From Nonomuraea thailandensis (GTDB taxonomy: Bacteria > Actinomycetota > Actinomycetes > Streptosporangiales > Streptosporangiaceae): 64,000 nt of DNA. This document shows, piece after piece, positions 1 to 8,587 of this stretch. Under the pieces are notes generated by a model that saw only the letters and a program-made list of their open reading frames with translations, was not told the DNA's origin and did no database searches. Position numbers and translations under genes: made by a program. Positions within the stretch are counted from its first letter, which is position 1; each line of letters starts with the position of its first letter. The stretch covers positions 6,159,501-6,223,500 of the forward strand of contig NZ_JAMZEB010000002.1 in assembly GCF_024172165.1 (NCBI RefSeq), in the 5' to 3' direction.

Positions 1-659
1 CCCGCCGCCACGGCGCCCACGAGGAGCTGGCGCAGCCCTGAGTACCACCAGCTCCGCGCCGTCACGGTGGAGACGAGCGCCCCTGCCGCGAACAGCGCCA
101 CGGACGAGACCACCGCCGAGACCTCCAGCCCCTGAGCCCCGAACAGGTACGGCATCAGCGGCAGCACCGCCCCCACCGCGAACGACAGGAACGACGAGAC
201 CGCGGCCAGCACCGGCGACGGCAGATCCCCCGGGACGACGCCCAGCTCGTTGCGGGTGTGGACCTCCAGGGCCCGCTCGGGGTGCGCGGAGATCTGCCTG
301 GCCACCTCGGCGGCCAGGCCGGGCGTCACGCCCTTGTCGACGAAGGTCTGGGCCAGCTCCGCCCGCTCGTCCTCGGGGTGGTGGGCCAGCGCGTGCCGTT
401 CGACGGCGATCTCGGCCTGGGCCAGCTCGCGCTGGCTGGCCACCGAGACGTACTCCCCGCCCGCCATGGACAGTGCTCCGGCGGCGAGCCCGGCGGCGCC
501 GCTGAGCGCGATCACCCTGGTGTTGGCGGTGCCACCGGCGACGCCCGCGATGAGCGCGAAGTTCGACACCAGGCCGTCCATCGCGCCGAACACCGAGGGC
601 CGCAACCAGCCTCCGGTGACGTCGCGATGTCGGTGGTGGACCTCCGCGCGACCGTTCAT
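1..659 (-). CDS. VIT1/CCC1-family transporter (C-terminus cut by window edge)
   Basis: Reading the minus strand from the ATG at 659 gives an open frame to the window edge (about 219 residues). The N-terminal part (FGAMDGLVSNFALIAGVAGG, then AGALSMAGGEYVSVASQ) is the signature of the VIT1/CCC1 family of vacuolar iron/manganese transporters. A hydrophilic middle follows (HHPEDERAELAQTFVDKG), which in this family forms the cytoplasmic metal-binding helical domain, and then hydrophobic segments. In bacteria these proteins are inner-membrane Fe2+/Mn2+ exporters or detoxifiers. Its ATG overlaps the lgt stop (ATGA at 656-659), so it is probably co-transcribed behind lgt. Substrate is inferred from the family. 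Only the last part of the protein is missing. Confidence 0.85.
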   Translation of the reverse strand, partial: MNGRAEVHHRHRDVTGGWLRPSVFGAMDGLVSNFALIAGVAGGTANTRVIALSGAAGLAAGALSMAGGEYVSVASQRELAQAEIAVERHALAHHPEDERAELAQTFVDKGVTPGLAAEVARQISAHPERALEVHTRNELGVVPGDLPSPVLAAVSSFLSFAVGAVLPLMPYLFGAQGLEVSAVVSSVALFAAGALVSTVTARSWWYSGLRQLLVGAVAA

Positions 660-1819
660 CGCGAGTTCTTCTCCTTCGTCACGGGCTCGGTGCCGGAAAG
701 CTTCGCCCGGTCGTCGTCATCCTCGCCGGTGGCCGCCGAAGGCGTGTCGTCCGTGGCCTCCGGAGCCTCCTCGGCGGTCGTCCCGGCCTCCGGAGCCTCG
801 CCGGCGGTCGTCTCCGCCTTCGGGCTCTCGTCGGCCGGGGTCTCGCCGGCCTCGGCGTCAGGCTCGGAATCGCGGCTCTCCGGCGCCTCGGGCGTGTCGG
901 CCGTGGAGGACTCGCCCGTGCCGGGGTCGGCCTGGCCGGTGGCGTGGGCCGGGTCGGCGGACTCCGCGCCGGGCTCGTAGTGCGCCGACGGTGAGACGAC
1001 GATCTCCTCGCCCGTCTTGTTCCTGGTCGCCCAGAAGTACACCAGCGCGCCGATGAACAGCACGATCGAGGTCCACTGGTTGATCCGCAGCCCGAGGAAC
1101 TCCACCGCGTGGTCCACGCCGCCGACCGGGTCGATGCGCAGCCCCTCGATCCAGAAGCGGCCGAGCGTGTAGCCGGCCACGTAGAGGGCGAACAGCCGCC
1201 CGTGGTGCAGCGCGAGGCGGCGGCCCACGTAGATGAGCGCGAAGCCGAGCGCGACGTCCCACAGCGACTCGTACAGGAACGTCGGGTGGTAGAGAACGCC
1301 GGGCTCGCCGCCGTGGTCGATGTCGATCTCCAGGCCCCACGGCAGCGTGGTCGGCGAGCCGTACAGCTCCTGGTTGAACCAGTTGCCCCAGCGGCCGATG
1401 GCCTGCGCGAAGGCGATGCCGGGGGCGATCGTGTCGGCGAGAGCCGTCATGGACAGTCCGCGCCTGCGCGCGGCGAACCAGACGCCGACGCCGCCGAGCG
1501 CGATCGCGCCCCAGATGCCGAGGCCGCCCTCCCAGATGTACAGGGCCTGGATGGGCTCCTTGATCGCGCGGCTGCCGAAGTACGTCTGCCAGTCGGTGAT
1601 GACGTGGTAGAGGCGGCCGCCGATCAGGCCGAAGATGACCGCGGGGACCGCGATGTCAATGATCGTCCCCTTCTGGCCACCGCGGGCGCGCCAGCGGCGC
1701 TCGCTCAGCCAGACCGCGACGATGACGCCGAGCACGATGCATAGCGCATAAGCCCGGATCGGGATGATTCCGAGATACCAGACCCCTTGGGAAGGGCTGG
1801 GAATCGAGGCAAGGGGCAT
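656..1819 (-). CDS. lgt: Prolipoprotein diacylglyceryl transferase
   Basis: Lgt transfers a diacylglyceryl group from phosphatidylglycerol to the lipobox cysteine of prolipoproteins in the cytoplasmic membrane, the first step of lipoprotein maturation. The protein has 387 residues. The first ~270 are the seven-helix core and include the family signature GRWGNWFNQELYG (about residue 140) and the HVITDW/YIWEGGLGIWGA region. The C-terminal ~110 residues are not part of the catalytic fold: an acidic Ala/Glu/Thr/Pro-rich tail with imperfect repeats (AGEAPEAGTTAEEAPEATDD). Similar long tails occur in actinobacterial Lgt proteins and are presumably cytoplasmic and disordered. lspA, the next enzyme of the pathway, lies at 57.2 kb. 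The neighbours behind it encode redox membrane proteins. Confidence 0.96.
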   Translation of the reverse strand: MPLASIPSPSQGVWYLGIIPIRAYALCIVLGVIVAVWLSERRWRARGGQKGTIIDIAVPAVIFGLIGGRLYHVITDWQTYFGSRAIKEPIQALYIWEGGLGIWGAIALGGVGVWFAARRRGLSMTALADTIAPGIAFAQAIGRWGNWFNQELYGSPTTLPWGLEIDIDHGGEPGVLYHPTFLYESLWDVALGFALIYVGRRLALHHGRLFALYVAGYTLGRFWIEGLRIDPVGGVDHAVEFLGLRINQWTSIVLFIGALVYFWATRNKTGEEIVVSPSAHYEPGAESADPAHATGQADPGTGESSTADTPEAPESRDSEPDAEAGETPADESPKAETTAGEAPEAGTTAEEAPEATDDTPSAATGEDDDDRAKLSGTEPVTKEKNSR

Positions 1820-1845
1820 GTCAGGTGAGGGTAGCGGAAGCGAGG

Positions 1846-2613
1846 CTACTTGGCCGCCCCCGTAATCTCATCGCGAAGTTGCGCCGGGCTGAACAGTACC
1901 TGATTGTCTATTTCTGTGCCGTTCAATTTCACTGTCGGCGTGTGATCGAGCTTCTGCTCCTGGCTGACCTTCTTGCTGTACGCGAGCTGCGCGTCGGCGT
2001 TCTTGTTGGACGTGACGCACTGGTCGAAGCCGGGCGAGGTGACCCCGGCCTCCTTGCCCCACTGCTTGAGCTGGTCGACCTTGAAGCCCTCCTCGCTCTC
2101 CGAGGGCTGGTTCTTGAAGAGCAGGTCGTGCATGGCCATCCACTGCTTGCCGTCGGCGACGCACCGGACGGCGTTGCCCGCGCGCACGGAGTTGGACTTG
2201 GTCGGCTCCTGGGAGAAGATCGTGATCGGGTGGAAGACGACCTTGGCCTTGCCCTCGGCGGCGAGGTTCTTGAAGGTCTGGCCGCTGACGCGCTCCAGCT
2301 CCTTGCAGGCCGGGCACTGGAAGTCCTCGTAGATGTCGACGACCGGCGCGGTGACGCCGGCCTTCGCCATCACGGCGGTGCCGTCGGCCTGCACGGTGAT
2401 CGGGGCGAGGGCGCCGGTGGCCTCCTCCGAGCGCGAGATGCTGGCGGCGTACCACCAGCCGAGCCCGACCGCGGCCACCGCGACGACGCCCGCAGTCACG
2501 TACGTCACCGTCTTGCGGCGCTTGTCCCGGGCCCGCTGCGCGGCCTGCTGCGCCTTGATCTTGTCGCGCGCCGACTGCGACTTCGTCTTCGTACGCTCGC
2601 CCTTGCCCATCAC
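1846..2613 (-). CDS. Membrane-anchored DsbA-like thioredoxin-fold protein
   Basis: 255 residues. A basic cytoplasmic N-terminus (residues 1-33, rich in K/R/Q) precedes one transmembrane helix (TVTYVTAGVVAVAAVGLGWW). The extracytoplasmic thioredoxin-like domain carries the redox motif CPAC in FQCPACKELE and a cis-Pro loop near HTPTVKLNG. This is the arrangement of DsbA-family oxidoreductases of actinobacteria, which form or shuffle disulfides in exported proteins. The GTG at 2613 overlaps the stop of the MauE/DoxX gene (GTGA); an ATG follows one codon later, so the exact start is open by one residue. Pairing with the DoxX-like gene suggests that protein as its electron partner; this is inference. 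Confidence 0.9.
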   Translation of the reverse strand: MMGKGERTKTKSQSARDKIKAQQAAQRARDKRRKTVTYVTAGVVAVAAVGLGWWYAASISRSEEATGALAPITVQADGTAVMAKAGVTAPVVDIYEDFQCPACKELERVSGQTFKNLAAEGKAKVVFHPITIFSQEPTKSNSVRAGNAVRCVADGKQWMAMHDLLFKNQPSESEEGFKVDQLKQWGKEAGVTSPGFDQCVTSNKNADAQLAYSKKVSQEQKLDHTPTVKLNGTEIDNQVLFSPAQLRDEITGAAK

Positions 2614-3194
2614 TCGTCCCCCTCGTCCTCATCATGAGTATCGCCCCCGAGACCGAGGGCCCCGTCGAGCGCGAAGCGGCCCGGCGGGAAACGCGCGACC
2701 CACGCGCCGAGCAGCACGAGGCCGAAGTCGCGCAGGATGTCGAGCAGGTAGGTCGGCTCCTGCCCGGCTCCGAGCTGGCCCCCGCCGCCGAAGCAGCCGC
2801 AGTCGATCCGCAGGCCCTTCGCCCACGCCCAGCCGATGCCGAACACGAACGCGAGCATGAGCAGCGCGGCGATCACCGCGGCCACCCTGGTCAGCAGGCC
2901 GACGACCAGCAGCACGCCGACGACGATCTCCAGGATCGGCAGGGCGTAGCCCACCGCGACGGCGATCGATTCCGGCAGCAACTGGTAGGCCTTGACCGCC
3001 ACGACGGAGTCGGCCGGATTGCCGATCTTGAGCGCACCCGCCGCGATCAGCACCCCGCCCAGAACCAAGCGGGCGACGGTCGTCACCCAGGGTATCGCCC
3101 ATCTCGCCCAAGGTGACGGTAGTGACGCGGCCACAAGCGTTCTCCTCTGTCTCTGCGCCGGAATGCGCACAGTACCCGGATCCCATCGCATCAC
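2610..3194 (-). CDS. MauE/DoxX-family redox-associated membrane protein
   Basis: Up to 194 residues with four hydrophobic segments (RLVLGGVLIAAGALKIGNP, a helix around VGYALPILEIVVGVLLVVGLL, AAVIAALLMLAFVFGIGWAW, and FGLVLLGAWVARF). The DCGCFGGGG motif between helices 3 and 4 is typical of MauE-like proteins. MauE/DoxX proteins sit in the membrane and feed or drain electrons for partner thioredoxin-fold proteins. The gene lies directly upstream of the DsbA-like gene and overlaps it by 4 bp, so the two form a functional pair. The first ~28 residues are basic and non-helical, and a shorter form starting nearer the first helix is possible. Confidence 0.85.
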   Translation of the reverse strand: MMRWDPGTVRIPAQRQRRTLVAASLPSPWARWAIPWVTTVARLVLGGVLIAAGALKIGNPADSVVAVKAYQLLPESIAVAVGYALPILEIVVGVLLVVGLLTRVAAVIAALLMLAFVFGIGWAWAKGLRIDCGCFGGGGQLGAGQEPTYLLDILRDFGLVLLGAWVARFPPGRFALDGALGLGGDTHDEDEGDE

Positions 3195-3254
3195 GTCGCG
3201 GATAAGCGTCAGCTAAGCGAGTTTCCCGCTCTGGAGCTGGGAGGGTTGCCTCAT

Positions 3255-3290
3255 TTACTCATCTAAGTTAAAAATTACTCATGCCAGTAA
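3255..3290 (+). promoter_or_regulatory. Candidate TetR operator and promoter at the start codon
   Basis: The octamer TTACTCAT occurs at 3255-3262 and again at 3275-3282, exactly 20 bp apart. The second copy is the left half of an inverted repeat TTACT(3275-3279)-6 bp-AGTAA(3286-3290) that spans the ATG at 3281. The segment is strikingly AT-rich for this genome and no Shine-Dalgarno sequence precedes the ATG, so a leaderless transcript is likely. TetR proteins usually bind such repeats to repress their own operon. Binding by the adjacent TetR is inferred. Confidence 0.5.
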
Positions 3291-3886
3291 AACGAGATGA
3301 GTCGGTCACGAGCTCCGCCCGGCGGGCGCAGATCGTGGCCGCCACCATCGAGACCATCGCCGAGCTCGGCTACCACCAGGCGTCCTTCGCCCGGATCGCC
3401 GAGCGGGCCGGGCTCAGCAGCACGCGGCTGATCTCGTACCACTTCGACGGCAAGGACGAGCTGATCGGCCAGGCCATCGCCACCATCTACGGGGATCTGA
3501 GCCGGTTCATGCACGAGCGCGTCAGCGCTCAGCGGACGGCCTCCGGCGCGCTGGAGACCTACATCCGCTCGCTGGTGGAGTACCTCGGCGACCGCCGCGC
3601 CGAGATGCGCGCGGCCACGGAGATCTTCCTCAACTTCCGCCCGGAGGGCGGCACGGCGGCACAGGACGCGGCCACGGACCTGTCTCAGCTGGCCCACCTG
3701 GAGCGCCTGCTGGCGTGGGGGCAGGAGAGTGGCGAGTTCGGGCCGTTCAGCACGCGGGTGATGGCGATGACGGTCCAGCGGTCGCTGGACGGGCTGCCGT
3801 TCCTGCTGGAGGCCGACCCCGGCGCCGACCTGGCCGAGTACGCCGACGAGCTGGCCGCGCTGTTCGCCAGGGCGACCCGCGCATGA
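3281..3886 (+). CDS. TetR-family transcriptional regulator
   Basis: 201 residues. The N-terminal helix-turn-helix is clear: RRAQIVAATIETIAELGYHQ, then ASFARIAERAGLSSTRLISYHF and DGKDELI, the usual TetR spacing with the recognition helix near residues 36-48. The C-terminal ~140 residues would be the ligand-binding/dimerisation domain (RFMHERVSAQ, ETYIRSLVEYLGDRRAEM). The stop overlaps the ATG of the next membrane protein gene (ATGA, 3883-3886), so the two are translationally coupled and the regulator may control that gene. The ligand is unknown. Repeats at the start codon suggest autoregulation. Confidence 0.92.
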   Translation: MPVKRDESVTSSARRAQIVAATIETIAELGYHQASFARIAERAGLSSTRLISYHFDGKDELIGQAIATIYGDLSRFMHERVSAQRTASGALETYIRSLVEYLGDRRAEMRAATEIFLNFRPEGGTAAQDAATDLSQLAHLERLLAWGQESGEFGPFSTRVMAMTVQRSLDGLPFLLEADPGADLAEYADELAALFARATRA

Positions 3887-4530
3887 GCGTCAGGTCGAGA
3901 GGGCTCCTCACGCTGGCCGTGGACGTCGGCCTGACCGTGGCGCTCTACTACGTCCTGCGCGCGAGCGGCGTCGAGGCCCACACCGCGTTCGTGATCAGCT
4001 CGTTCGTGCCCGGCGTCAGCGTCGTCTCCGACCTGGTACGCCGCCGCAGGCCCGACCGGCTGGGCCTCTACATGACGGCCATGATGCTGGCGAGCGCCGC
4101 CGTGTCCGTCCTCGTCGACGACCCGCGGCTCCTGCTGGCCAAGGACGGCTGGTTCACGGCGGCCGGCGGGTTGTGGTTCCTGGTCAGCGCGCGCGGGGAG
4201 CGGCCGCTGGCATTCGTGTTCACCCGGTTCGTCCTGGAAGGCCGGATCGGCCCCAACCGCGAGTCCTGGGACGTGTTGTGGGAGCGGCTGCCCGCCTTCC
4301 GGCGCATCTGGCGGGTGGCGAGCGTCATGTGGGGCGTCGGCCTGCTCCTGGACGCCGTGGTGCGGATCGTCATCGCCTACGCCCTGCCGATCGACGCGGT
4401 GCCGGGGGTCAACACCGCGCAGTACATCGTCTTCCTGCTGCTCATGCAGGTCGCCATGAACGTCTACCTGGTGCCCACCGGCATCTACAACCGCTGGTCC
4501 CCTCTCTACGCCGTGCTCAGGAGCACCTGA
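3883..4530 (+). CDS. VC0807-like integral membrane protein
   Basis: 215 residues with about six predicted transmembrane segments. Family-like traits are the early helix followed by SSFVPGVSVVSDLVRRRRPDRLG, the central DGWFTAAGGLWFLVSAR, and the late segment NRESWDVLWERLPAFRRIWR before a long hydrophobic run. This resembles the VC0807 family of uncharacterised bacterial membrane proteins, often encoded beside TetR regulators. Function is unknown. It overlaps the TetR gene by 4 bp and is probably its regulated partner. Its 3' end overlaps the convergent GH101 gene by 14 bp. Confidence 0.75.
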   Translation: MSVRSRGLLTLAVDVGLTVALYYVLRASGVEAHTAFVISSFVPGVSVVSDLVRRRRPDRLGLYMTAMMLASAAVSVLVDDPRLLLAKDGWFTAAGGLWFLVSARGERPLAFVFTRFVLEGRIGPNRESWDVLWERLPAFRRIWRVASVMWGVGLLLDAVVRIVIAYALPIDAVPGVNTAQYIVFLLLMQVAMNVYLVPTGIYNRWSPLYAVLRST

Positions 4531-7500
4531 ACCGGGCCTCGCCCCAGTCCGCGTGATCGTTGCCGATGCCGTCCCCCGCGTCGCCGGCCACGAGGTCCGC
4601 GTACCGGGCGCCGGTCACGTCGGCGCTCAGCTCGTACGCCGCGTCGGCGGCCCGCAGCACCGGGCTGCGCGCCTTCTCCACCCCGTCGGCCACCACGCCG
4701 AACTCCACGGAACCCCGCGTGGCCTGCACGTCGTCAACGCCGACGAAAGCCGTGAACGCCGTACACCGGCCGCCCAGGAAAAAACGCACTTTGGCGGGCG
4801 CATGCGTGCCCAGCCCCTTGTCGAACGCCCGCCCGCCGACGACGATCGGCCCGCCGTCGGCCGGGCCGATGTCGCCGTTGGACCGGTCGCGCTCCACCGG
4901 TCCCCAGCCGTTGTCCGCACTCACCCACTCCAGGTCACTGGCGTACGCGTCGGCCGAGGGCGGCGGCGGCAGCGTGCGCACGGACGCCGAGCCGGTCAGC
5001 GTCCTGGCCGCGCCGCCGACCGTGTACGAGGCGGTGGCGGCCAGCTCGTACGTGCCGTACGGCGCGCCGGCGGGCGGCGTGACCCGCCAGGTCGTGGCCA
5101 GCTTCCCGCCGGGCTCCACCGAGCCGCCGCCGTCGCCCTCCGCCGTCCACCCCTCGGGCACGTCGAGCCGCACGGCCACGTCCCGCACCGCCACCTCCTC
5201 GAGGTTGGTGAAGGTGGTGGTGACCTCGCTGACGGCGCCCTGCTCGAACGCCGGCGAGGCGGGCCTCACCTCCAGCGTCCCGCACGCCTGCGCGCCGGGG
5301 ACGGGCCCGAGGTCGGTGACGGCGAAGTCGTCGAGGACGAAGTCGGCCCCGGCCTGCTCCGGCTGGAGCGAGCGCAGCCCCACCCACACGTCGCCGCACC
5401 CGGCCACGACCCGCTCGCCGAACCGGGCGGTGACCCGTCGCTCGGGGATCGGCGTACGGCGCGTCTCCACGCTCGCGCCGCCCTTGTCGTAACCGGTGAC
5501 CCACTGGTAGGCGCCGGCCAGCGCGTTCTGGTAGGCGAACGACACCTCGTAGGCGTGCCCCGGCTCGAACCGCGCGGTCTGCGGCACCGTACGGTAGATC
5601 AGGCCCTGCCGCTCCTCGTGCGCCTTCAGCGACCAGTCGCCGTTCAGCACGTCGTCCACCGTCTTGCCGTTCCAGCCTGCCTGCGTGTACGGCTCGTGCC
5701 GCTCCGACAGGTGGGTGCGCGCGTCGAACGACCCGCCCGCGTCCCCCTTCACGAACGGCCCCCACCCGGGCTCCACCGACTCGAACGTCTCCACCGCGCC
5801 CGCCGGCTCCCGCTCGAAGACGCGCACGTCGTCCACCCGCACCTCCCCCTCGGCCGCGGCGGCCGTGATCCGCAGCGCCGAGGACGGGGAGGACGCCGTG
5901 AACGTCACCTTCACCCGCTGGAAGTAGGTGTCGTGCTTCTCGTCGGAGGCGATGTGGTTCCTGGCCGTGGACCGCGGCACGGTCACCGACTGCCCGCCCG
6001 CCTCCAGCGTGGTCGCGCGCGTCCGGCCCGGCTCCACCTCGACGAACGCGGACGCGGTGTAGGTGCGGCCCGGCCGCAGACCTCTCAGCGGCTGCTCAAG
6101 GCGCGCCTGCGCGCCCGCGCCGAGCAGCGCCACCCGGTGGCCCAGCGCGTTGCGCTCCACGCTCACAGGCCCGCTGACGGTCCAGCCGGCGAGCCGGTCG
6201 CCGTTGAAGCCCGGATCGCGCAGGCCGCTCCCCTGCCCCCACCCGGGATCGGCCCGCCTGGGCGCCCGGCCGGGGTAGAGCACGTACGGCACGCCCGCCT
6301 CGGCCCTCAGCGTGATCTTCCCGCCCGACGGGGTGACCGTGCCGGCGGGGACGCGGCCCTGGTCGGTGAGCTCGTACACGCTCATCGGCCGGTCGGCCTC
6401 CCACGTGCTCTCGCCGCCCGCCGGGTTGTAGTGGTACAGCCTGCCGTGCCAGGGCAGCAGGTACGTGCCGCCGTCGAGCACCTTGCGCCCGCCGGCGAAC
6501 AGCTCGCGCCTGCCGTCCCGGTAGGTGCCGCGCACGCCGCCGGTGAACACGATCTCGTCGGCGTTCCAGTCCATGATCCGCTGCTGCTGGAGGAACTTGA
6601 CCGGCAGGTTGTGCTCCCAGATGTTGCGGTAGAAGGCGGTGTAGTCGTTCTCCGCCGTCCAGCCCTCGAACTCGACGATGCGGGCGTTGCCCAGGATCGG
6701 GTGGGCGTTCCAGACGTCCTTCTCGTGGTTGCGCGCGAACCGGATGATCTGCGAGTTCAGCCCCTTGTTGGTGACGCCGCCGTAGTCGAGGTCGGTGGCC
6801 CAGTGCGCCCACAGCGACGAACGTTCCAGCTTGTCCGACCACTCCGTGGTCACCTGCCAGCCCTGCGCGCGCAGCTCGGCCAGCGTGCGGTCGGCGACCC
6901 AGCCGAAGGGACGGAAGACGTCCACGTACAGCACCGCGAGGTTCCTGTCCGTCTCCTCGCGCAACCGGGACAGCCGCGCGGCCAGCGTGCCTCTGGTCAG
7001 GTCGCCGCGCTGGTCGATCAGGTACGCCTGGTCGAGCCAGTTCCAGCCCTCGGCGTCCTTGTTCACGAGTTGCTCGTCGAAGCTCCTCGCCTCGGGGTAG
7101 GCCTCGGTGGCGTTGACGTGCGCGCCGAACGTGGCGTTCCACGCCCTGCCCGCCTCCAGGAGGGTGTTGAGGTCCTTCAGCCCGCCCGCGCGGCGGTTGT
7201 GGTTGCCGCCGTAGTCGGGGTGCGCGGAGTCGTGCCCCTCCGACTGGTAGCCCTTCAGCAGGGCGAGCTGCCCGAGCCCGTCGGTGGCCAGCGAGATGCG
7301 CTTGACGTCGTCCAGCGTGCGCAGGAACGGGTGCGTGGCCTGGCTGGAGAAGTTGAACGGGATGTGCGTGACCACCCGGTCCCTGGTCTCCTCCGCGCCG
7401 AGCGCCTTGATCGCGATGCTCCTGAACGCGATCGCGCCGTCCTGCCAGTCGAGCGTGCCGTCGCCGTTGGCGTCGGGCGTGAGCACGACCTTGGCCCACG

Positions 7501-8494
7501 GGCGCGCCTCGGTGAACGGCGAGCCGCTCGCGCGGTGGGTCCACTGGCCGCTCCACACGCCCACCCGCACGGTGCCGTCCGGGTCCTTCCTGGCCTGGTG
7601 CCAGAGCCGGGCGGCGTCCCTGTCGGTCGCGCCGGACGGGCGGTCGTAGGTGGAGTTCGTCTCGACGGCGGCGGCCAGCCGGTCGGTGTGCACGATCGCG
7701 TACGTCGCCCCGGCCGGTGTCTCCTCGGCCGCCGTGTCCGCGGTGACCCGGGCGAAGACGTCCGCGGTGCGGGTGGAGTTCGGGTCCAGGCGGGTGAACG
7801 CGGTGGCCGCGCCCGGTTGCGTGCTCGACACGGACACCAGGTCGTGGCCGGGCAGGTCGATGGTGCCGACCCGGAACGCCTCGGTGTCGATCACCTCGTC
7901 GATCGCGAACGTCGTCACCCTGCCCCTGACCCCGATGCCGGCCCGCAGGGCGACCCCGTCGCCGAGGTCCAGCAGGTAGCGGGCGGTCGCGCCGTCGTTG
8001 CCGGTCAGCCGCACGTCTGCGGCCCTGGGCTGCCCGTTCAGCACCACGGCGGGCACCGCGGTGCCGCCGCCGAGCGTGGCGCCGCTCGCCCGGTCGGTGT
8101 AGCGCAGCACGCGCGGGAAGGCCGGGTCCAGCTCCACGCGCAGGGCCGCCGACGCGATCACGATCGGCTCGGCGACCCGCACCGGGGTGGGCGGCAGGTC
8201 CTGCGCGGTGGAGCTCGGCGGCGCCGCCCCGGTGGGCGAGTGCTCGGGGGACGGCAGCTCATAGGTCGGGGTCGGCTCCGGCCCGGGCGGCTCCTGGCCC
8301 GCGCCCCGCGCGGCCCCGGGCGGCTCCTGGCCCGCCGCCTGCTCCGGCGGCGGGGCCGGGGCGGCGAGCGGCGCGGCGAGCGGGGCGGCGAGCGGGGCGG
8401 CGAGCGCGGGCGCGGGCGGTGCGGGCCGCGAGATGGGGGCGGCCATGGCCGTGGCCGCGAGGGTGAGGGCTGCTGCCAGTGACAAGGGACGCAT
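4517..8494 (-). CDS. Secreted endo-alpha-N-acetylgalactosaminidase (GH101)
   Basis: 1325 residues. A signal peptide (MRPLSLAAALTLAATAMA) is followed by a Pro/Ala linker with a repeated LAAP unit. The catalytic region resembles GH101 enzymes, which release the Gal-beta1,3-GalNAc disaccharide from Ser/Thr of mucin-type glycoproteins. LKGYQSEGHDSAHPDYGGNH, NATEAYPEARSFDEQLVN and LAVLYVDVFRPFGW match that family. D525 (YVDV) and E551 (TTEWSD) are the likely nucleophile and acid/base by comparison with the pneumococcal enzyme. C-terminal modules: jelly-roll carbohydrate-binding segments (~750-1070), a NEW3-like beta domain (~1085-1175) and an NPCBM/NEW2 galactose-binding domain (~1180-1325). No regulator or sugar transporter flanks it. 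Confidence 0.9.
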   Translation of the reverse strand: MRPLSLAAALTLAATAMAAPISRPAPPAPALAAPLAAPLAAPLAAPAPPPEQAAGQEPPGAARGAGQEPPGPEPTPTYELPSPEHSPTGAAPPSSTAQDLPPTPVRVAEPIVIASAALRVELDPAFPRVLRYTDRASGATLGGGTAVPAVVLNGQPRAADVRLTGNDGATARYLLDLGDGVALRAGIGVRGRVTTFAIDEVIDTEAFRVGTIDLPGHDLVSVSSTQPGAATAFTRLDPNSTRTADVFARVTADTAAEETPAGATYAIVHTDRLAAAVETNSTYDRPSGATDRDAARLWHQARKDPDGTVRVGVWSGQWTHRASGSPFTEARPWAKVVLTPDANGDGTLDWQDGAIAFRSIAIKALGAEETRDRVVTHIPFNFSSQATHPFLRTLDDVKRISLATDGLGQLALLKGYQSEGHDSAHPDYGGNHNRRAGGLKDLNTLLEAGRAWNATFGAHVNATEAYPEARSFDEQLVNKDAEGWNWLDQAYLIDQRGDLTRGTLAARLSRLREETDRNLAVLYVDVFRPFGWVADRTLAELRAQGWQVTTEWSDKLERSSLWAHWATDLDYGGVTNKGLNSQIIRFARNHEKDVWNAHPILGNARIVEFEGWTAENDYTAFYRNIWEHNLPVKFLQQQRIMDWNADEIVFTGGVRGTYRDGRRELFAGGRKVLDGGTYLLPWHGRLYHYNPAGGESTWEADRPMSVYELTDQGRVPAGTVTPSGGKITLRAEAGVPYVLYPGRAPRRADPGWGQGSGLRDPGFNGDRLAGWTVSGPVSVERNALGHRVALLGAGAQARLEQPLRGLRPGRTYTASAFVEVEPGRTRATTLEAGGQSVTVPRSTARNHIASDEKHDTYFQRVKVTFTASSPSSALRITAAAAEGEVRVDDVRVFEREPAGAVETFESVEPGWGPFVKGDAGGSFDARTHLSERHEPYTQAGWNGKTVDDVLNGDWSLKAHEERQGLIYRTVPQTARFEPGHAYEVSFAYQNALAGAYQWVTGYDKGGASVETRRTPIPERRVTARFGERVVAGCGDVWVGLRSLQPEQAGADFVLDDFAVTDLGPVPGAQACGTLEVRPASPAFEQGAVSEVTTTFTNLEEVAVRDVAVRLDVPEGWTAEGDGGGSVEPGGKLATTWRVTPPAGAPYGTYELAATASYTVGGAARTLTGSASVRTLPPPPSADAYASDLEWVSADNGWGPVERDRSNGDIGPADGGPIVVGGRAFDKGLGTHAPAKVRFFLGGRCTAFTAFVGVDDVQATRGSVEFGVVADGVEKARSPVLRAADAAYELSADVTGARYADLVAGDAGDGIGNDHADWGEARFRCS

Positions 8495-8587
8495 GACCTG
8501 TCCTCCCGGGACCGTCTGACATAGACGGTAAAGCGCGGCCCCCCGTTGGGGAACCGCGCCCGGTCAGATCACCGTGTCAGGCCACGC

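Noticed and set aside
4553..8482. 1309-codon open frame on the plus strand opposite the GH101 gene
   Set aside because: Its translation is Arg/Gly/Ala/Val-biased with no domain; it mirrors the third-position GC bias of the real minus-strand gene.
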